Assembly: GCA_030068145.1 (NCBI GenBank)
Contig: JAPJBO010000218.1
Coordinates: forward strand, 124,001 to 188,000
Origin: Diplonema papillatum
Taxonomy: Eukaryota; Euglenozoa; Diplonemea; Diplonemida; Diplonemidae
Direction: 5' to 3'
Length of the DNA stretch: 64,000 nucleotides
Shown here: positions 50,528-61,560 of the stretch, one piece after another
Position numbering within the stretch: position 1 is the first letter of the stretch
Layout of the letters: every line of letters starts with the position of its first letter
The notes under the pieces: model-generated
The model's input: only the letters and a program-made list of their open reading frames with translations
What the model was told of the DNA's origin: nothing
Databases searched by the model: none
Translations under genes and position numbers: made by a program

Positions 50528-50992
50528 CTTAGTCCAGAACCTGGGGTATACCAGGTGCACCTGAAGTGTCTTATCTCCGGCTTCTGAGGCACGACTCCGC
50601 CGTGCAGCCGCGACTAGGGGCCAGTCCTAGAACCTGGAGTATACCAGGGTGCGGCCGAAGTATCTTATCTCCGGCTTCTGAGGCACGACTCCGCCGTGCA
50701 GCCGCGACTAGGGGCCAGTCCCAGAACCTGGAGTATACCAGGGTGCGGCCGAAGTACCTTATCTCCGGCTTCTGAGGCACGACTCCGCCGTGCAGCCGCG
50801 ACTAGGGGCCAGTCCCAGACCCTGGAGTATACCAGGGTGCGGCCGAAGTATCTTATCTCCGGCTTCTGAGGCACGACTCCGCCGTGCAGCCGCGACTAGG
50901 GGCCAGTCCCAGACCCTGGAGTATACCAGGGTGCAGCCGAAAAATCTTATCTCCGGCTTCTGAGGCACGACTCCACCGTGCAGCCGCGAATT
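50528..50992. repeat. 94 bp tandem repeat
   Basis: About four and a half units from ATCTCCGGCTTCTGAGGCAC through CGCGACTAGGGGCCAGTC and CCTGGAGTATACCAGG to CGGCCGAAGTATCTT. Units differ by one to three bases. The palindrome CCTGGAGTATACCAGG may mark a foldback origin. Confidence 0.95.
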
Positions 50993-51373
50993 GGCGCGTG
51001 CCTTCCTTTCAAAGAGCAAAACAAAACTACGCACGTCTTTCGGTTTTCTTTGTTTTTTTAAAAAAAGTGTTACGCATTTCTTCGTGTCCCCGCTCCTTTA
51101 GCATTCCCCACACCCACCGTGGCACAGAAGCGTCTGTGCCTCCCTTCATTTTCTCCTCCTCGTCTTCCTCTTGTCCCTTAACAATAAGGGCCCGACGCAA
51201 AAGAAACAAAAAGAAAGAACCAAAACAAACAAAAGGTCGAAACACACCAATCTGCACGTTCCACGGGATGGGTCGAAACCACAAAAGAAAGCCGGAAAAA
51301 GCATGTCCAGTCCTTTGAAACGCAGGTTATATATCACTTGGGGCACCTAAGGCGAAAGCCACACCGTTGCTGT

Positions 51374-51531
51374 TAGTACCAACAATCGTGCGGGTTGCCC
51401 TTCAATGCATTGTGGTGCAGGCTAAAAAGACGTAGGCAGCGTGTTTTGATGGTTGATCAGAATTCCTTACCTGCAAAATGACACAAGTGGGAAAACGATC
51501 AACCGGCACGAACAAAACGAAGCGCCTGTCG
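51374..51531 (+). repeat. Dispersed repeat G
   Basis: TTAGTACCAACAATCGTGCG to ACGAAGCGCCTGTCGTTG. It matches 13795-13971 but lacks the GGGTAAATACAA stretch. Confidence 0.65.
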
Positions 51532-53266
51532 TTGTCGGCGCTTTTACGCGCAGCTGGTGCGTAAAAGTCGATCCTTGAGTGCGTGAAAGTTCCATCACAC
51601 TAGCGCAGCTGGTGCGGCAAGGGGTCCTTTCAACAGAAGTAGTAGTAGCTGTCGCGTCTTAGCCCCCGGATTTACCTGTAGCTCTCGTGGCATGGGTGGG
51701 TACTGACGGGTGTGTGACGAGCTACGAACAGCCGCCTGCACGCTGGCTCGTCTGTGGGCACTCAGGTTCTGCTGATGATGGTCCGCCTTCCTCACTCCCG
51801 CTAGATGAACAAAACAGGCTTGAAGGAAATGCGCACGAACGAAAGGGACGTAAAGAACATCACCGTGTGAAGAGGGGGGGGGAACCAACCTTTTTTCTCG
51901 CCCCTCAACGATGGGACTACAACATGACGCGTTTTCTTTTTACCAACTATGAAGTGTCGGAGATAATGAGAAGCTCGTCGCCGCAAACCGTGGCGTTTAC
52001 GTACTGAATTCAGTTTTACGTAAAACCGATCAGGCTCTGCGTTCAACGAAAACAACTCTCTCTCTTCCCATCATCATCATCATCATCATCATTAATCTTG
52101 TATCAGCCGCGGTTGTGCGAGTGACGAGCTCTTATTTCTTACCAAAAAACAAACAAAAGAGCCACCAAACCGATCGTCCCCTCGGGATTGATGGTGACAC
52201 AAAAACACGCGAAATCACCACCTTTTGAGAGAACCCGAGCTGGAAGTTGAACACGGCGTCTCACGTCGAAAACGGTCCATGTTGGCTGCTGTGAACAGAT
52301 GCGATACGAGACCTTTCCAAGGATCTCCAGGTTCCTCGTGTCATGTAGTGTTTGTTTTGCGCGCACTTCCTTCAAACCTGTTCTCTTCATCTAACGGGAG
52401 TGAGGACAGTACGCTGCCATCGATCTGTTTTTGTTTGCTTGACAAATTGCATTTGTTAGACACAAAAACAGTCCCGGACATGGCTAGCCATAACCCATAA
52501 CGAAAGCGTGCACTAAACATACAACCCGTAACCACATAGCCCTTTCTTGCTCTAAGAGAACCCATTCATGAACGGTCACACGGAGACCCTAAAAACCCCG
52601 GAATTTCAAGCGAACTTTAACTCTAAAAACCTCTTGAGTTCGCCCCATAGTTTCCCCAGAAGGCTTTCTGCATTCCTGGACAGCCCCCTTCCCCTCGTCC
52701 TGTCCTGCCGAAGCATCGAACTAAGATCTAATAAGCGAACAAGCAACTCTATCGGGTAGGACAAATCTACCCCGAAAAGGAAACAAACACCACCGGGCGG
52801 GCCTTGTAGGCTCTGATGACTTGACCCGACCTGTCGCGCACGTTTTGTGAGAGTGGCACGTATGTTCTGCGCGTGTGTATATGCGTCTCCGCGTCGTCTC
52901 CATTTGTCCTTTGCAGCTTCCCGTCCAAAGGTGGTTTCTCCCCAAGCGAAGAAACCGCACGGAATCGGATTTTGCCCCACACGCAACGAACCGACAAAAA
53001 AGAGAGAAAGAGAGAGAAGGGATCCCGGACTTCCCCGGAAACGATCCTTCATCGGCACAAGGCGGTGCATCGCCATCCTACCTTTTTCTTCGCATTGGCA
53101 GAACAAAAGCCTCTGGGCCAAGCACCGTTTTTACACTTCTTCCCAAGTAGTTAAATCACGAAATCGAACTACTTACAAACATCCCGGATTCTCAAGCGAA
53201 CTATAACTCTACAAAGCACTCTAAACAAAACTTGCACTCTAAAACGCGAACTTTCGCTCTGAAAAG
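51532..53266. other. Repeat mosaic without a supported gene
   Basis: It contains part of the CTACGAACAGCCGCCTG repeat (51715-51795), a CAT microsatellite (52068-52092), the reverse copy of 2450-2576 (52335-52470), a D element with AACAGTCCCGGACATGGCTA to GCGAACTTTAACTCTAAAAA (52457-52628) and another D tail (53168-53215). The stretch 52630-53150 is single-copy-looking, but its frames lack protein-like content. Confidence 0.5.
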
Positions 53267-53400
53267 GTGTCACGGGATAAGCCGGCAGCCGCTGCTCAAC
53301 GGCTGATCCATGTGGTCTGTGCACTTAAAAGTTCCCAGCGCTCAACGGCTTCATCACGTGGGCGGCCTTGAGATGACCCCCAGGTGACACCGCCGAACTA
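53267..53400 (+). repeat. Distant copy of repeats K and the gene-tail motif
   Basis: GTGTCACGGGATAAGCCGGC and CACGTGGGCGGCCTTGAGAT resemble repeat K. Between them, CTGATCCATGTGGTCTGTGC and ACTTAAAAGTTCCCAGCGCT resemble the tail after the basic protein gene (12.2, 12.9 and 58.0 kb). Confidence 0.45.
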
Positions 53401-53407
53401 CTTTTTG

Positions 53408-53692
53408 TCACCATACTTTCTCGTTAGCAAGCGCAATCTGCGCAGCAAAGTTTGGGGGCAGCTTACCAGAAGTGGCCCACTTAGAACCAGGGTTCTACGT
53501 CAGGGTTCAATGAAGTAACCCCTCTGCTCACGCCCATTTAAAGTTTGAGAGTAGGTCGAGGAAGCGATTTCCCCCAATGCCTCCAATCATTCGCTTTGCC
53601 TGGCGTAACTCCTGTTTTGGTTCTAGCTATCCTGAGGGAAACTTCGGATCGGAGAGAACCAGCTACTAGATGGTTCGATGGGGTGAGGGGTG
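53408..53692 (-). rRNA. 28S (LSU) rRNA fragment, domain II
   Basis: Read on the minus strand it gives ATCGAACCATCTAGTAGCTG, GTTCTCTCCG, GAAGTTTCCCTCAGGATAGC, GCAAAGCGAATGATTGGAGG, CTTCCTCGACCTACTCTCAA, ACTTTAAATGGGCGTGAGCA, TTACTTCATTGAAC and AGTGGGCCACTTCTGGTAAG. That is the colinear order of eukaryotic LSU rRNA domain II. Small insertions (CCGATCCG for CCG) and substitutions show it is a pseudogene fragment of about 285 bp. Confidence 0.88.
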
Positions 53693-54095
53693 GGGAAGAG
53701 GGAAGATGTCCCCCACGGATACCTGTGTTGTTCGTACGTGCACTTCCGCACCTCCTCTGTACACAAATTCCCCCAGTGAGGTGTATTCCAACACCGGGTG
53801 GAGGAGTTTAACGGAGCGGTCAAACTGTATTGGCAAAATCCAGTTGGCACCCCCCGCAAAAACAGGTGGTTCCACTGGATTTGCCGTGTGTTCGCACCGG
53901 ATTTCACACTGTGGGCCTTCGAAGCGTGGATGATGCCTCTCTCGCTGGCCAAATCGCCGCCGCCCGGGTTAAGGGGTTGCGGCATCAGGCGTGGGCCAGG
54001 GCCAGGGAGGCTGTTCGGAGGGGTCACCACCCACCTCACACTGGACCCGCGGGTGTGGCACACCCGCAAAGTTCACTTAGCTTGACTCCCCTTCC

Positions 54096-54155
54096 CAGTG
54101 CTGGAGCCAGGCCTTTCGTTCAGCATGCTGAACGTAAGGCCTGGCTCCAGCACTG
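54096..54155. repeat. 60 bp near-perfect palindrome
   Basis: CAGTGCTGGAGCCAGGCCTT and AAGGCCTGGCTCCAGCACTG are exact inverses around a central 20 bp that is itself palindromic apart from one base pair (TCGTTCAGCATGCTGAACGT). It can form one long cruciform or hairpin. Confidence 0.9.
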
Positions 54156-54559
54156 TAACGTGTACATGTGCTGAAATCAGTACGTTATCAGCACGTACTA
54201 TCTTTTCTGCAGATTCATCTGGGGAATCAACCGCAGTACTGGAGATTCTGGTCGGCAGATCCTGCTGTTGCTTACCACCGCGACACTGGAGGGTTGAGGC
54301 AGGAGAGGAGGCAGAGGCAAAGACATGCAACACTGGCAGGTGAGCCCCCTGTGCTCTATTTCTTTTTTGCCTGACCCTACGTACTGATTTTCAGTAGGTA
54401 TTTAGCTCCAAGACTAAAGAGCTGCGTAAGCCCTGGCTGTGTACTGCAGAGACACCCGGTGGGGCTCACCAAAAACGCGTGTACGTATACACTGCGAAAA
54501 GCGGGTGTGGCACCCGCTTCTTTTGTGTTAACAATGCATTGTTGGTACTAAAATTAGTA

Positions 54560-55020
54560 GTTGGCAGCTAGCGCTGAGCAAGAACTTCTTTTCTCTGGAT
54601 TCAGAGGGACCCCCGGGTGGCAAGGATCTGTGGCGATAATCTGCATCGCCGGCGTCGCGGGTATCTCTTCGCACGCGGCACTCTTCAGCTCGTTTCGATC
54701 GTCGCGCTCAGGCGCGCGCTTGGCGCTTCGCTTCTCCTTCGACTGGCATCCAGCTTCGTCGGTTGCGCGTCGATAGTTGCTTCTTTGCGGCGCTTGGGCA
54801 ATGACCTTGTAGAACGTGTATTCGAGTTTCGTAGAGTGTAATCGCCGCGTAATCGTTTGGGTTAGCACGCAAAGAGTCTGCGGAGATAATCTGCATCTGC
54901 TCTCTTTCGTGATTACCTTCAGCCATACTTCAACCCTCTTGCAGCGCACCGTGTCGTGTTTCCGGCGCTTGTTATCTTCTGGCTCGTCGGTCTCGGGCGG
55001 TCGTTTCGTGCCGCGTCTCT
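54560..55020. other. Flank of the 21 bp array, no gene assigned
   Basis: It carries two echoes, GTGGCGATAATCTGCATCGC (54630) and TGCGGAGATAATCTGCATCT (54880). GAGTGTAATCGCCGCGTAATCG occurs at 54834 and again at 55570 after the array, so the array sits inside a duplicated flank. Confidence 0.5.
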
Positions 55021-55025
55021 TCGTC

Positions 55026-55566
55026 GCTGGTACCTTATCTTGCTCGTATCGTACCTTATCTTGCTCGTATCGTACCTTATCTTGCTCGTATCGTACCTTA
55101 TCTTGCTCGTATCGTACCTTATCTTGCTCGTATCGTACCTTATCTTGCTCGTATCGTACCTTATCTTGCTCGTATCGTACCTTATCTTGCTCGTATCGTA
55201 CCTTATCTTGCTCGTATCGTACCTTATCTTGCTCGTATCGTACCTTATCTTGCTCGTATCGTACCTTATCTTGCTCGTATCGTACCTTATCTTGCTCGTA
55301 TCGTACCTTATCTTGCTCGTATCGTACCTTATCTTGCTCGTATCGTACCTTATCTTGCTCGTATCGTACCTTTTCTTGCTCGTATCGTACCTTATCTTGC
55401 TCGTATCGTACCTTATCTTGCTCGTATCGTATCTTATCTTGCTCGTATCGTACCTTATCTTGCTCGTATCGTACCTTATCTTGCTCGTATCGTACCTTTT
55501 CTTGCTCGTATCGTACCTTATCTTGCTCGTATCGTACCTTATCTTGCTCGTATCGTACCTTATATT
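55026..55566. repeat. 21 bp tandem repeat (CTTATCTTGCTCGTATCGTAC)
   Basis: About 25 units with only three or four single changes (TTTTCTTG for TTATCTTG twice, ATCGTATC once). Since 21 is a multiple of 3, each frame gives a constant 7-residue repeat. Two plus-strand frames stay open throughout, YRTLSCS and YLILLVS. I treat it as a minisatellite, not a gene. Confidence 0.95.
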
Positions 55567-56078
55567 GTGCGAGTGTAATCGCCGCGTAATCGAGCTCAGA
55601 TCGCTGTCAGGGGCCCACCCTGAACGGGCTCAGTAGTATGCGCACACGCATCAAACCCGTTTTCGGTTTGATAATGTATGCAGGATGGTGAAGGGAACTA
55701 ACCAGATCCCTTCAACTAGAAAGAACTGAAGGTTCTCGAGCTACAAACCCTCCCCAGCAAAAGCTCTGCATCCCCGAGAAGAAAACTTGATGCTAGCATC
55801 AGACACTGTGGACGTGGTCAACAGGATCGGCAATGGGTCACCACTTCAGATCTCTGCATCCGGGTTGCGGAATGTTAACGCATTCCCTTTCGGCAATCCT
55901 GCACGTCCGAGCAAGCTCGTCAGTGGCAGCTTTGAGGCGAGCAACTACACCTTTACATGAGATGCAAGATTCTGCCTGAACACTAAGAGAGCGACATGCT
56001 GACATTGGCGATGGCGGGGACAGTGACCAGCGCCTGTATCTGGGTACTAAATCTCCGAACTCCTTCAAAAATGAAGTG

Positions 56079-56345
56079 CTACGCTCCGCGGGGCGCCCCG
56101 CCCAAGAATGTAGTGGCAGTTGTGTTCGCGCCACAGCACGACGACCGGCTCGTCCTCCCACACCCAGAACCACCGGCGAAATCGAACCCGCGCTGTGAAG
56201 GTCGACAAATAGCAAAGCTGAAAACTGGTGGGATCCCGTTCGAAACTTGATTTGGGGTTGTAGGTTGTACAAAATTGGAGGGAAGCACTCAGTAGCTAGT
56301 CAGGCGAGCGCACACCCAGAACCACCGGCGGAATCGAACCCGCGC
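56079..56345 (-). repeat. B-box-bearing repeat, two units
   Basis: On the minus strand each unit has GCGCGGGTTCGATTTCGCC, close to the RNA polymerase III B box (GGTTCGANTCC), followed by GGTGGTTCTGGGTGTG, GACTAGCTACTGAGTGCTTC and AATTTTGTACAACCTACAAC. The plus-strand stretch GATCCCGTTCGAAACTTGAT is between units. Two or three more units lie at 62410-62705. No complete tRNA fold is present, so this is a tRNA-derived SINE or a relic of one at best. Confidence 0.45.
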
Positions 56346-57370
56346 TGATACTTTCCCCCCGCACCGCTTGACTCTTCCTAGCCGGAACGGTTCAACCGAC
56401 GACTCGGGGAACCCGGTCTCTTTACACCTCGAAGTACTACCCCCCCCCCCCAGCCTTCGCTGTCCCTGAAGAAGAAGAAGAAAAAGAAAAAACGCCGCGG
56501 AAGGAACGTGACGGTCAACCACAGCTTGCCAAGCTTGAGTCGGAGGCAGTACAGAGCCACAACCCCGTCCGCTCTGCCCTGCGGCTGACCGTCTCGACGA
56601 GCTTGTGTTCAGCGCGAGCGCCAAGCCCCAAGGTGCGCCAAGCCTTGATGCTTTAGTTCGGGAAATCGGTAGCCACTTGACCCGTAGGCCCGTGGCTCTG
56701 CAGTACCGCCGAACACGTGAAGCTTGGCTCCCGTGTAGCAGGCTTTCCCTGGTGCTCCCCCCCCCCCTTCGCTGTCCCTGAAAAAAAGAATGCTCTCACT
56801 CTTATAGCAGCCATGAACGTCATGCGACCACAGGGATTTTTTCATACCGCCCTAAAACGTGAGAGAGACTCTTCCGCTTCTCAAAAAAAAAAGGAAGAAG
56901 GGTTCTCCGATATCGTGGGTTTTGTGCAAAGCTCTGCAGGCCCATACAAAGCCCTGGGTCACCATCGCAAACAAAGAAAAAGGAAGAAGAAAAAAAAGGA
57001 AAAAAAAAAAAAAAAAAGCAACCACAACGTGAATAAAATGATGATCGTCGTTGGTTCTTTCCAGTTCTCCTTTTTCGTAAGAGTTTCTTCTTTGCTTTTT
57101 TTTTCCGTTTCTCTGCGTTTCTGCCGTTCTGTTTGTGCCTTCCCCCTCTTGGCGTTACTTCAAGCTGTTGCCCTTGTCTACCCACTGTCCAAGGCTTCCA
57201 CCATCTCGCGTCGGCCTTTTTTTGCAAGGCAACAAAAGAAATTTCATAACGCAAGTCGGTCTACCCCAGCCCCACCCTGATACGCAGATTGCCACCGTAA
57301 AAAAGAAGACAAGTCAGTGCTGCCTAGCGAGTCGCAGTCACAATCAGGGTGAGTGCCCTGAGTTTTTTAA
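56346..57370. other. No gene seen; a duplicated C-run/CTTCGCTGTCCCTGAAG motif
   Basis: A C run plus CTTCGCTGTCCCTGAA occurs at 56437-56470 and at 56757-56785. A-rich and T-rich low complexity fills 56880-57110. Frames are low-complexity. Confidence 0.5.
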
Positions 57371-57375
57371 CTGAT

Positions 57376-57640
57376 TGCTCAGACACGGTTGTAGGGGCCT
57401 TCTCCCCGTGACGGATTCGCCTGTGCTCTAGTAGCACGGGTGGTCCTGGCTGTGACGAGCTACGAACAGCCGCCTGACAAACCAGACTCACACCGCAGTC
57501 CTGTCTGCCGACACTCAGGCTCCGCGCTGATGATGGTCCGCCTTATGTGTCCATAGCTTAAAGGACCGAAACACGGCGCAGACGGGACCAGTGCGGTGTT
57601 GAGCACATACCCATTCCAAGCACGTTCTTGCAATCCTCCT
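57376..57640 (+). repeat. GATTGCTCAGA repeat plus CTACGAACAGCC repeat
   Basis: 57376-57455 (TGATTGCTCAGACACGGTTG, TTCTCCCCGTGACGGATTCG, GTAGCACGGGTGGTCCTG) recurs at 61851-61930 and 62285-62375. It continues into the family of 1270-1452. At 61.85 and 62.28 kb the first part flanks a 28S fragment on both sides. Confidence 0.65.
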
Positions 57641-57934
57641 CTACCTCTTTCTATTTTGCATCCCTTTCCCCACCCTGATAGACCGCGATATACCGTGAAG
57701 TTTGTGAAGTCTGAGGTTAGTTGGTGTTAGACCGCAGAATACCTGTAGCGATGGCCTGCATTTGTCACCAGGTGTCTGCCTCCTCGATCGTACCGTGTCG
57801 TGCTTCAGGCGCTTGCACTCATTCGAATCACCGTCTTCGCGGTCCCTTTGCGTCCTTCTGAGCCAATCCAAGAAATCTGAGGTTTGAAAACCAGAGGTTT
57901 CGTTGTTCGGAATCACGAGAAGACCTAGCCCCGC

Positions 57935-58056
57935 TAACTCCACACGTATTTGATCTTGACGACGCAATGGCAGGTGACGACGTCGCAAAGTAACCTGGCC
58001 TACGAGACAGTGCAGGCTAATCCATGCTGTTCATGTACTCAGGACTCAATCCTACA
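57935..58056 (+). pseudogene. Tail relic of the basic protein gene
   Basis: CTTGACGACGCAATGGCAGG, TGACGACGTCGCAAAGTAAC (LDDAMAGDDVAK, stop) and GCTAATCCATGCTGTTCATG, ACTCAGGACTCAAT match 12815-12925. Only the last 13 or so codons and the 3'UTR remain. Confidence 0.65.
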
Positions 58057-58768
58057 CTGTGACAGCCGTGACCATCAGCCCTTGTTTGACGGAGTGTAGT
58101 CCAAATCCACTATGTCTGGAACCCCAAATGCCCTTCGACACCGCATCCTGCACTTGTCCGACTGAACGAAATGAAGGTGGGCGAACACAGAAAACGGTGT
58201 ACCGCACGAGTACTTTGTCCGTGGACTGAAGAGTGAGGGCGTGCGCACTGTTTTGGTATTTGTGATGAGGCGCGTACGCACCGATCACTGCCCCAGTGAG
58301 GCAGCCCAAACCTGGAGAGGTCTTGCTCCACTCTGTTTGCTACTGCGGCGATGGTCTGCACCAGCCACCCAGACCGGTGACTGCCTCTTCAGTCGCACCG
58401 AGTTCGTGTGCGGTGCTTACACTCATTCACATCATCGTCCTTCACGCGTGGCGTCGGACACGTCTTCTTCCACAGACGGGTTTGCCATCCCTCGTCACTC
58501 TAAAAAGACGGATCCCGACGAAAAAGGACGAAGAAAGGATATCGTGTGAAGAGCCTGACAGGCACCTCAGGGACCCAAAAATACCGTGGCTGTTAGTTAT
58601 TCGGGTTGGTCTTTTTCCGTCTTTCTTCCGCATTGGCGAAACAGACGAAAAAAAGACGAAGAAGACCAAAAGACGAAAAAAGACAAAGACGGGGGGCATT
58701 CCCTACTGTTTGTCTCCAATCGTCTCTCGCGTTTTCTCTCCTTGACACCCACCTGTTCTTTTTTGAAT

Positions 58769-58905
58769 AGGCACCTGCTTCGTGATATCCAAGTCCAATA
58801 CAAAGAGGAGGAAACGTGCTGCAACCCTCACGAAACTCAGGTAAATCTGGGTTATGTGCCGGGTGAACGCGCTCAACGAAAAACAAGAAAGAACCCATCT
58901 TCGTA
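58769..58905 (+). mobile_element. Diverged SINE-like E fragment
   Basis: AATAGGCACCTGCTTCGTGA, AGGAGGAAACGTGCTGCAAC, CGAAACTCAGGTAAATCTGG and CGGGTGAACGCGCTCAACGA follow E but with many changes. It is cut off by the inverted-repeat element at 58917. Confidence 0.55.
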
Positions 58906-58916
58906 AAGGGGAAGGG

Positions 58917-59046
58917 GGGTCGAATTATAACAGTCATTTGACACACGTCTGATTGCCTAAAAACCCGAACACGACCACCACTGTTCGGCTACCGTAGTAT
59001 TCGACGCATCAATGATAACACGGGTGTTATTATTCGACCCTCCCCC
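58917..59046. mobile_element. GTCGAATAATAAC inverted-repeat element, reverse copy
   Basis: GGGGGGTCGAATTATAACAG at the left, CACTGTTCGGCTACCGTAGT in the middle and GGTGTTATTATTCGACCC at the right. This is the reverse orientation of 48797-48944. Confidence 0.65.
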
Positions 59047-59049
59047 CTT

Positions 59050-60330
59050 TAGTGTTAGCTGTATTGTTTCTCGTTAGCTGTATTGTTTCTCTCCTCGAAG
59101 TAATCACCCGGCGCCTCCGAGGAACACGTTCCGCGCTGCTTGGGACCCACCGCCGTGCTGTCTCAGAGACTGCTTGCCATGTGACAGAGGTACCTTTTTT
59201 TTTATCACACGAGACGATATGCCGAACGGTTTAGGTCTGGGCACAAATATTCCGGCGAAGTCCGAAAACCCAGCAGGGGCCCTCCGAACCCAGAGAAACG
59301 GGGGGTCACGATCAGAAGAACGGCTTGGCGTGTGGATTTGGGCCTTCGGGTGCCGAATACGGTCTGGGGTGAGGGTGTCGATTGCATTACCTCGCCCACA
59401 TGCTCAGAATCAATAACCGCTGGAAGAATAGATCGCGCCCTTCCCAGCATCCTGCCAAAAGGGACCGGTCGACATGACGGGTGACCAGTGTCAAGCGGCG
59501 AGCGGCGATTCATCATGTGTGACAGTTTCACGTGCTTCGGGGTCCCAGCCGCTCATGAAACACCGCTTCCAACCCACCTACGCGTCTCTTTGCGTTTCTT
59601 TCATCTAAATGCACACCCAACGTAATACGCCGTAGCTGGAATAATGTTGAACTGGACTAAAGCTGGAACGGGTAAAATGACGGACTGGGTAAAACCTGGG
59701 GTGTCCTAGGTTGTCACCTGAGTGACTGCACCAATGGTCCTGCAGCCTATACTATGACAGCGGCATCTAGGAGCTGAGTATTGAGCACGCCAAGGCGCAG
59801 CGATATTCTGCAAAGTGCGCAACCCCCGAAAGAGAAAAAAAAAATAGCCAAACCTGGGACACCGAGGACCATTTTTGGGGGGTGTCCCAGGGTTTACAGG
59901 GGTTTCCCGGTTCAACATTAGTTCAATTCCGGTACGCGATATCAACCCCCTCCTTTTTAGCACTCCCTGCTTTTAGAGATCCTTTCCCCCCATTCCACTG
60001 CAGTCCTGCCGCAAGCCGGCCCGCAATGGGCCCCAGCACAATATTCATCCCCTTTCGGACACTGCGCCTCCAGAGTCAGGCAGGCACGTCAGCAAAGTCA
60101 TCAACAAAGGTTGCTGCTGTGCTCGCAAGGAGCACCAGGTTCTCCATTTTCGGACACGTCAGCAAGGATCAATGGTTGCTGCTTTGCTCGCAAACCCTTT
60201 CCAAGGAGCACCAGGTTCTCCATTTTCAAGGATCAAGGACACGTCAGCACAATGTGGGGGCAAAAATGTGAATGGAACGGATAACGGATCTCCAAAAGAT
60301 CGTCCAGCAAAAAAAGGGGGGGCGGTTTGG
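59050..60330. other. No supported gene; small repeats
   Basis: An imperfect inverted pair (AACCTGGGGTGTCCTAGGTT at 59695; AACCTGGGACACCGAGGACC and GTGTCCCAGGGTTT near 59850-59895) suggests a 200 bp foldback. A 75 bp direct repeat (GGAGCACCAGGTTCTCCATT) occurs at 60130 and 60205. Confidence 0.4.
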
Positions 60331-60334
60331 ACGT

Positions 60335-61260
60335 CCTGCCATATGAGACGATGCCAAAAGGAGGGGGTTGGACAGAAAGATGTGTGGAAAGTATGCTGCG
60401 GTGTATGTGGGCAGGCCTCTTATTAAAGATCAGCCACTTTGGCCCCCTGAAAGGACCCTGAAAGACCCCCTGTTTTGCCGGAAAAAAGGGGTGCCCCCAG
60501 AGGCCCAAAACTCGAAACCGGCCACTCGGGTGGTCCTAAAATGCTCCGGAAATGCAGAAAAAGTCGTCGGACGCTCGTTTAGGCTGAAATCGTGGCTGCA
60601 GAATGCGAAGACAAGGCCAAATCACCATGGATGGCCGGACCAACGGGGCGTCTTCGCAACCCAGAGCAACGGGGTTCTACGCTCAGGAGAAGGCTCGCCG
60701 GGTTCTGGGCCCTACTTTGGCCTCAAAATGCGGGTTCTGAAGGGCATAGGCCGCAAACCCCAACCCCACATGCGCAGCACTGTACCTTGCCGGGATCTTT
60801 CTGCTCCCATCCTTCTAGCATCTCTCCATATGATGTCGGTCAACGAATGAATACATAACAACGAAAAAAAAAAAAAAAAAAAAAAACCCCACGCACTTCT
60901 TTTCTCCCCCTGCGCCGTATGGCCTTGCCAACAATTCACACACACACACACACACACACACCTCGTCAGCATTGCAGAATGCTTGGCGACAAGTGATTCG
61001 CGCCACTTCCCCGTGCGAGCGAATCTCGGAACAAGACTCAAAACTGTGACCCAGGTGGCGACTGCCGACCATGACGGGTGCTTGCACCAGGAGTTTGGTA
61101 CAGCTAGTCAGGCCGAGCTCATTGCACAGAGAGAGCTTGCCACATCCTCGGGTGAGATGTGCCGACTGTGTGAAGACACTCAGCTGTTGCACGGGGCCGA
61201 AAACCCCGTGCAGCTAACACCGCAAGATGAAAACAGAAGTCTTGAGCCGAGTGCCGGATG
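60335..61260. mobile_element. Third member of the ATGAGACGATGCC foldback family, one end
   Basis: The end CATATGAGACGATGCCAAAAG and a G run match the termini at 45229 and 46757. At 60975-61190 a stretch (GTTTGGTACAGCTAGTCAGG, TGCCACATCCTCGGGTGAGA in one sense) is a diverged reverse complement of the centre of element 2 (47600-47760). The opposite terminus is not seen, so it is truncated or lies beyond recognition. A CA microsatellite and a run of 22 A lie inside. Confidence 0.5.
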
Positions 61261-61414
61261 GAGAAGCTGACAGCCCCCCCACGCTCTATCCGTCCCCCGA
61301 GGGATCCCGCCCCAAAGGCAGCGTGTCGGAAACTCGAAGCCGACTGGTGAAAGTGGTACTTCGATTCAGACGTTACCCACTCAAAGCCCTGAACTGAAAC
61401 ACACACACACACCA

Positions 61415-61560
61415 CATGCTGCAACCAGCATCACCCGGGACGAAGCAGGAAGCCTAAACCAATCGAGGCTACAATTCCGAACAGCGCGTGGCCACCACGA
61501 GCAGCGGCAGGAGCTTCAGCCGTAGCTGAAAACCCGGGCTATAATCCGTCCGGCGTCAGG
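61415..61560 (+). repeat. Diverged copy of the 38.09-38.25 kb exon/intron stretch
   Basis: CATGCTGCAACCAGCATCAC, CTACAATTCCGAACAGCGCG, CCACCACGAGCAGCGGCAGG and GGGCTATAATCCGTCCGGCG align with the end of the 37726-38193 frame and the following intron. The same GGCTA.A.TCCG...GGG.TTACCCAT.A.TGA block is also in the exon-2 copies at 39.4 and 40.0 kb. Confidence 0.55.

Noticed and set aside
53545-54174. Short frames in the 53.5-54.2 kb region
   Set aside because: They overlap the 28S fragment and the palindrome and lack protein-like composition.
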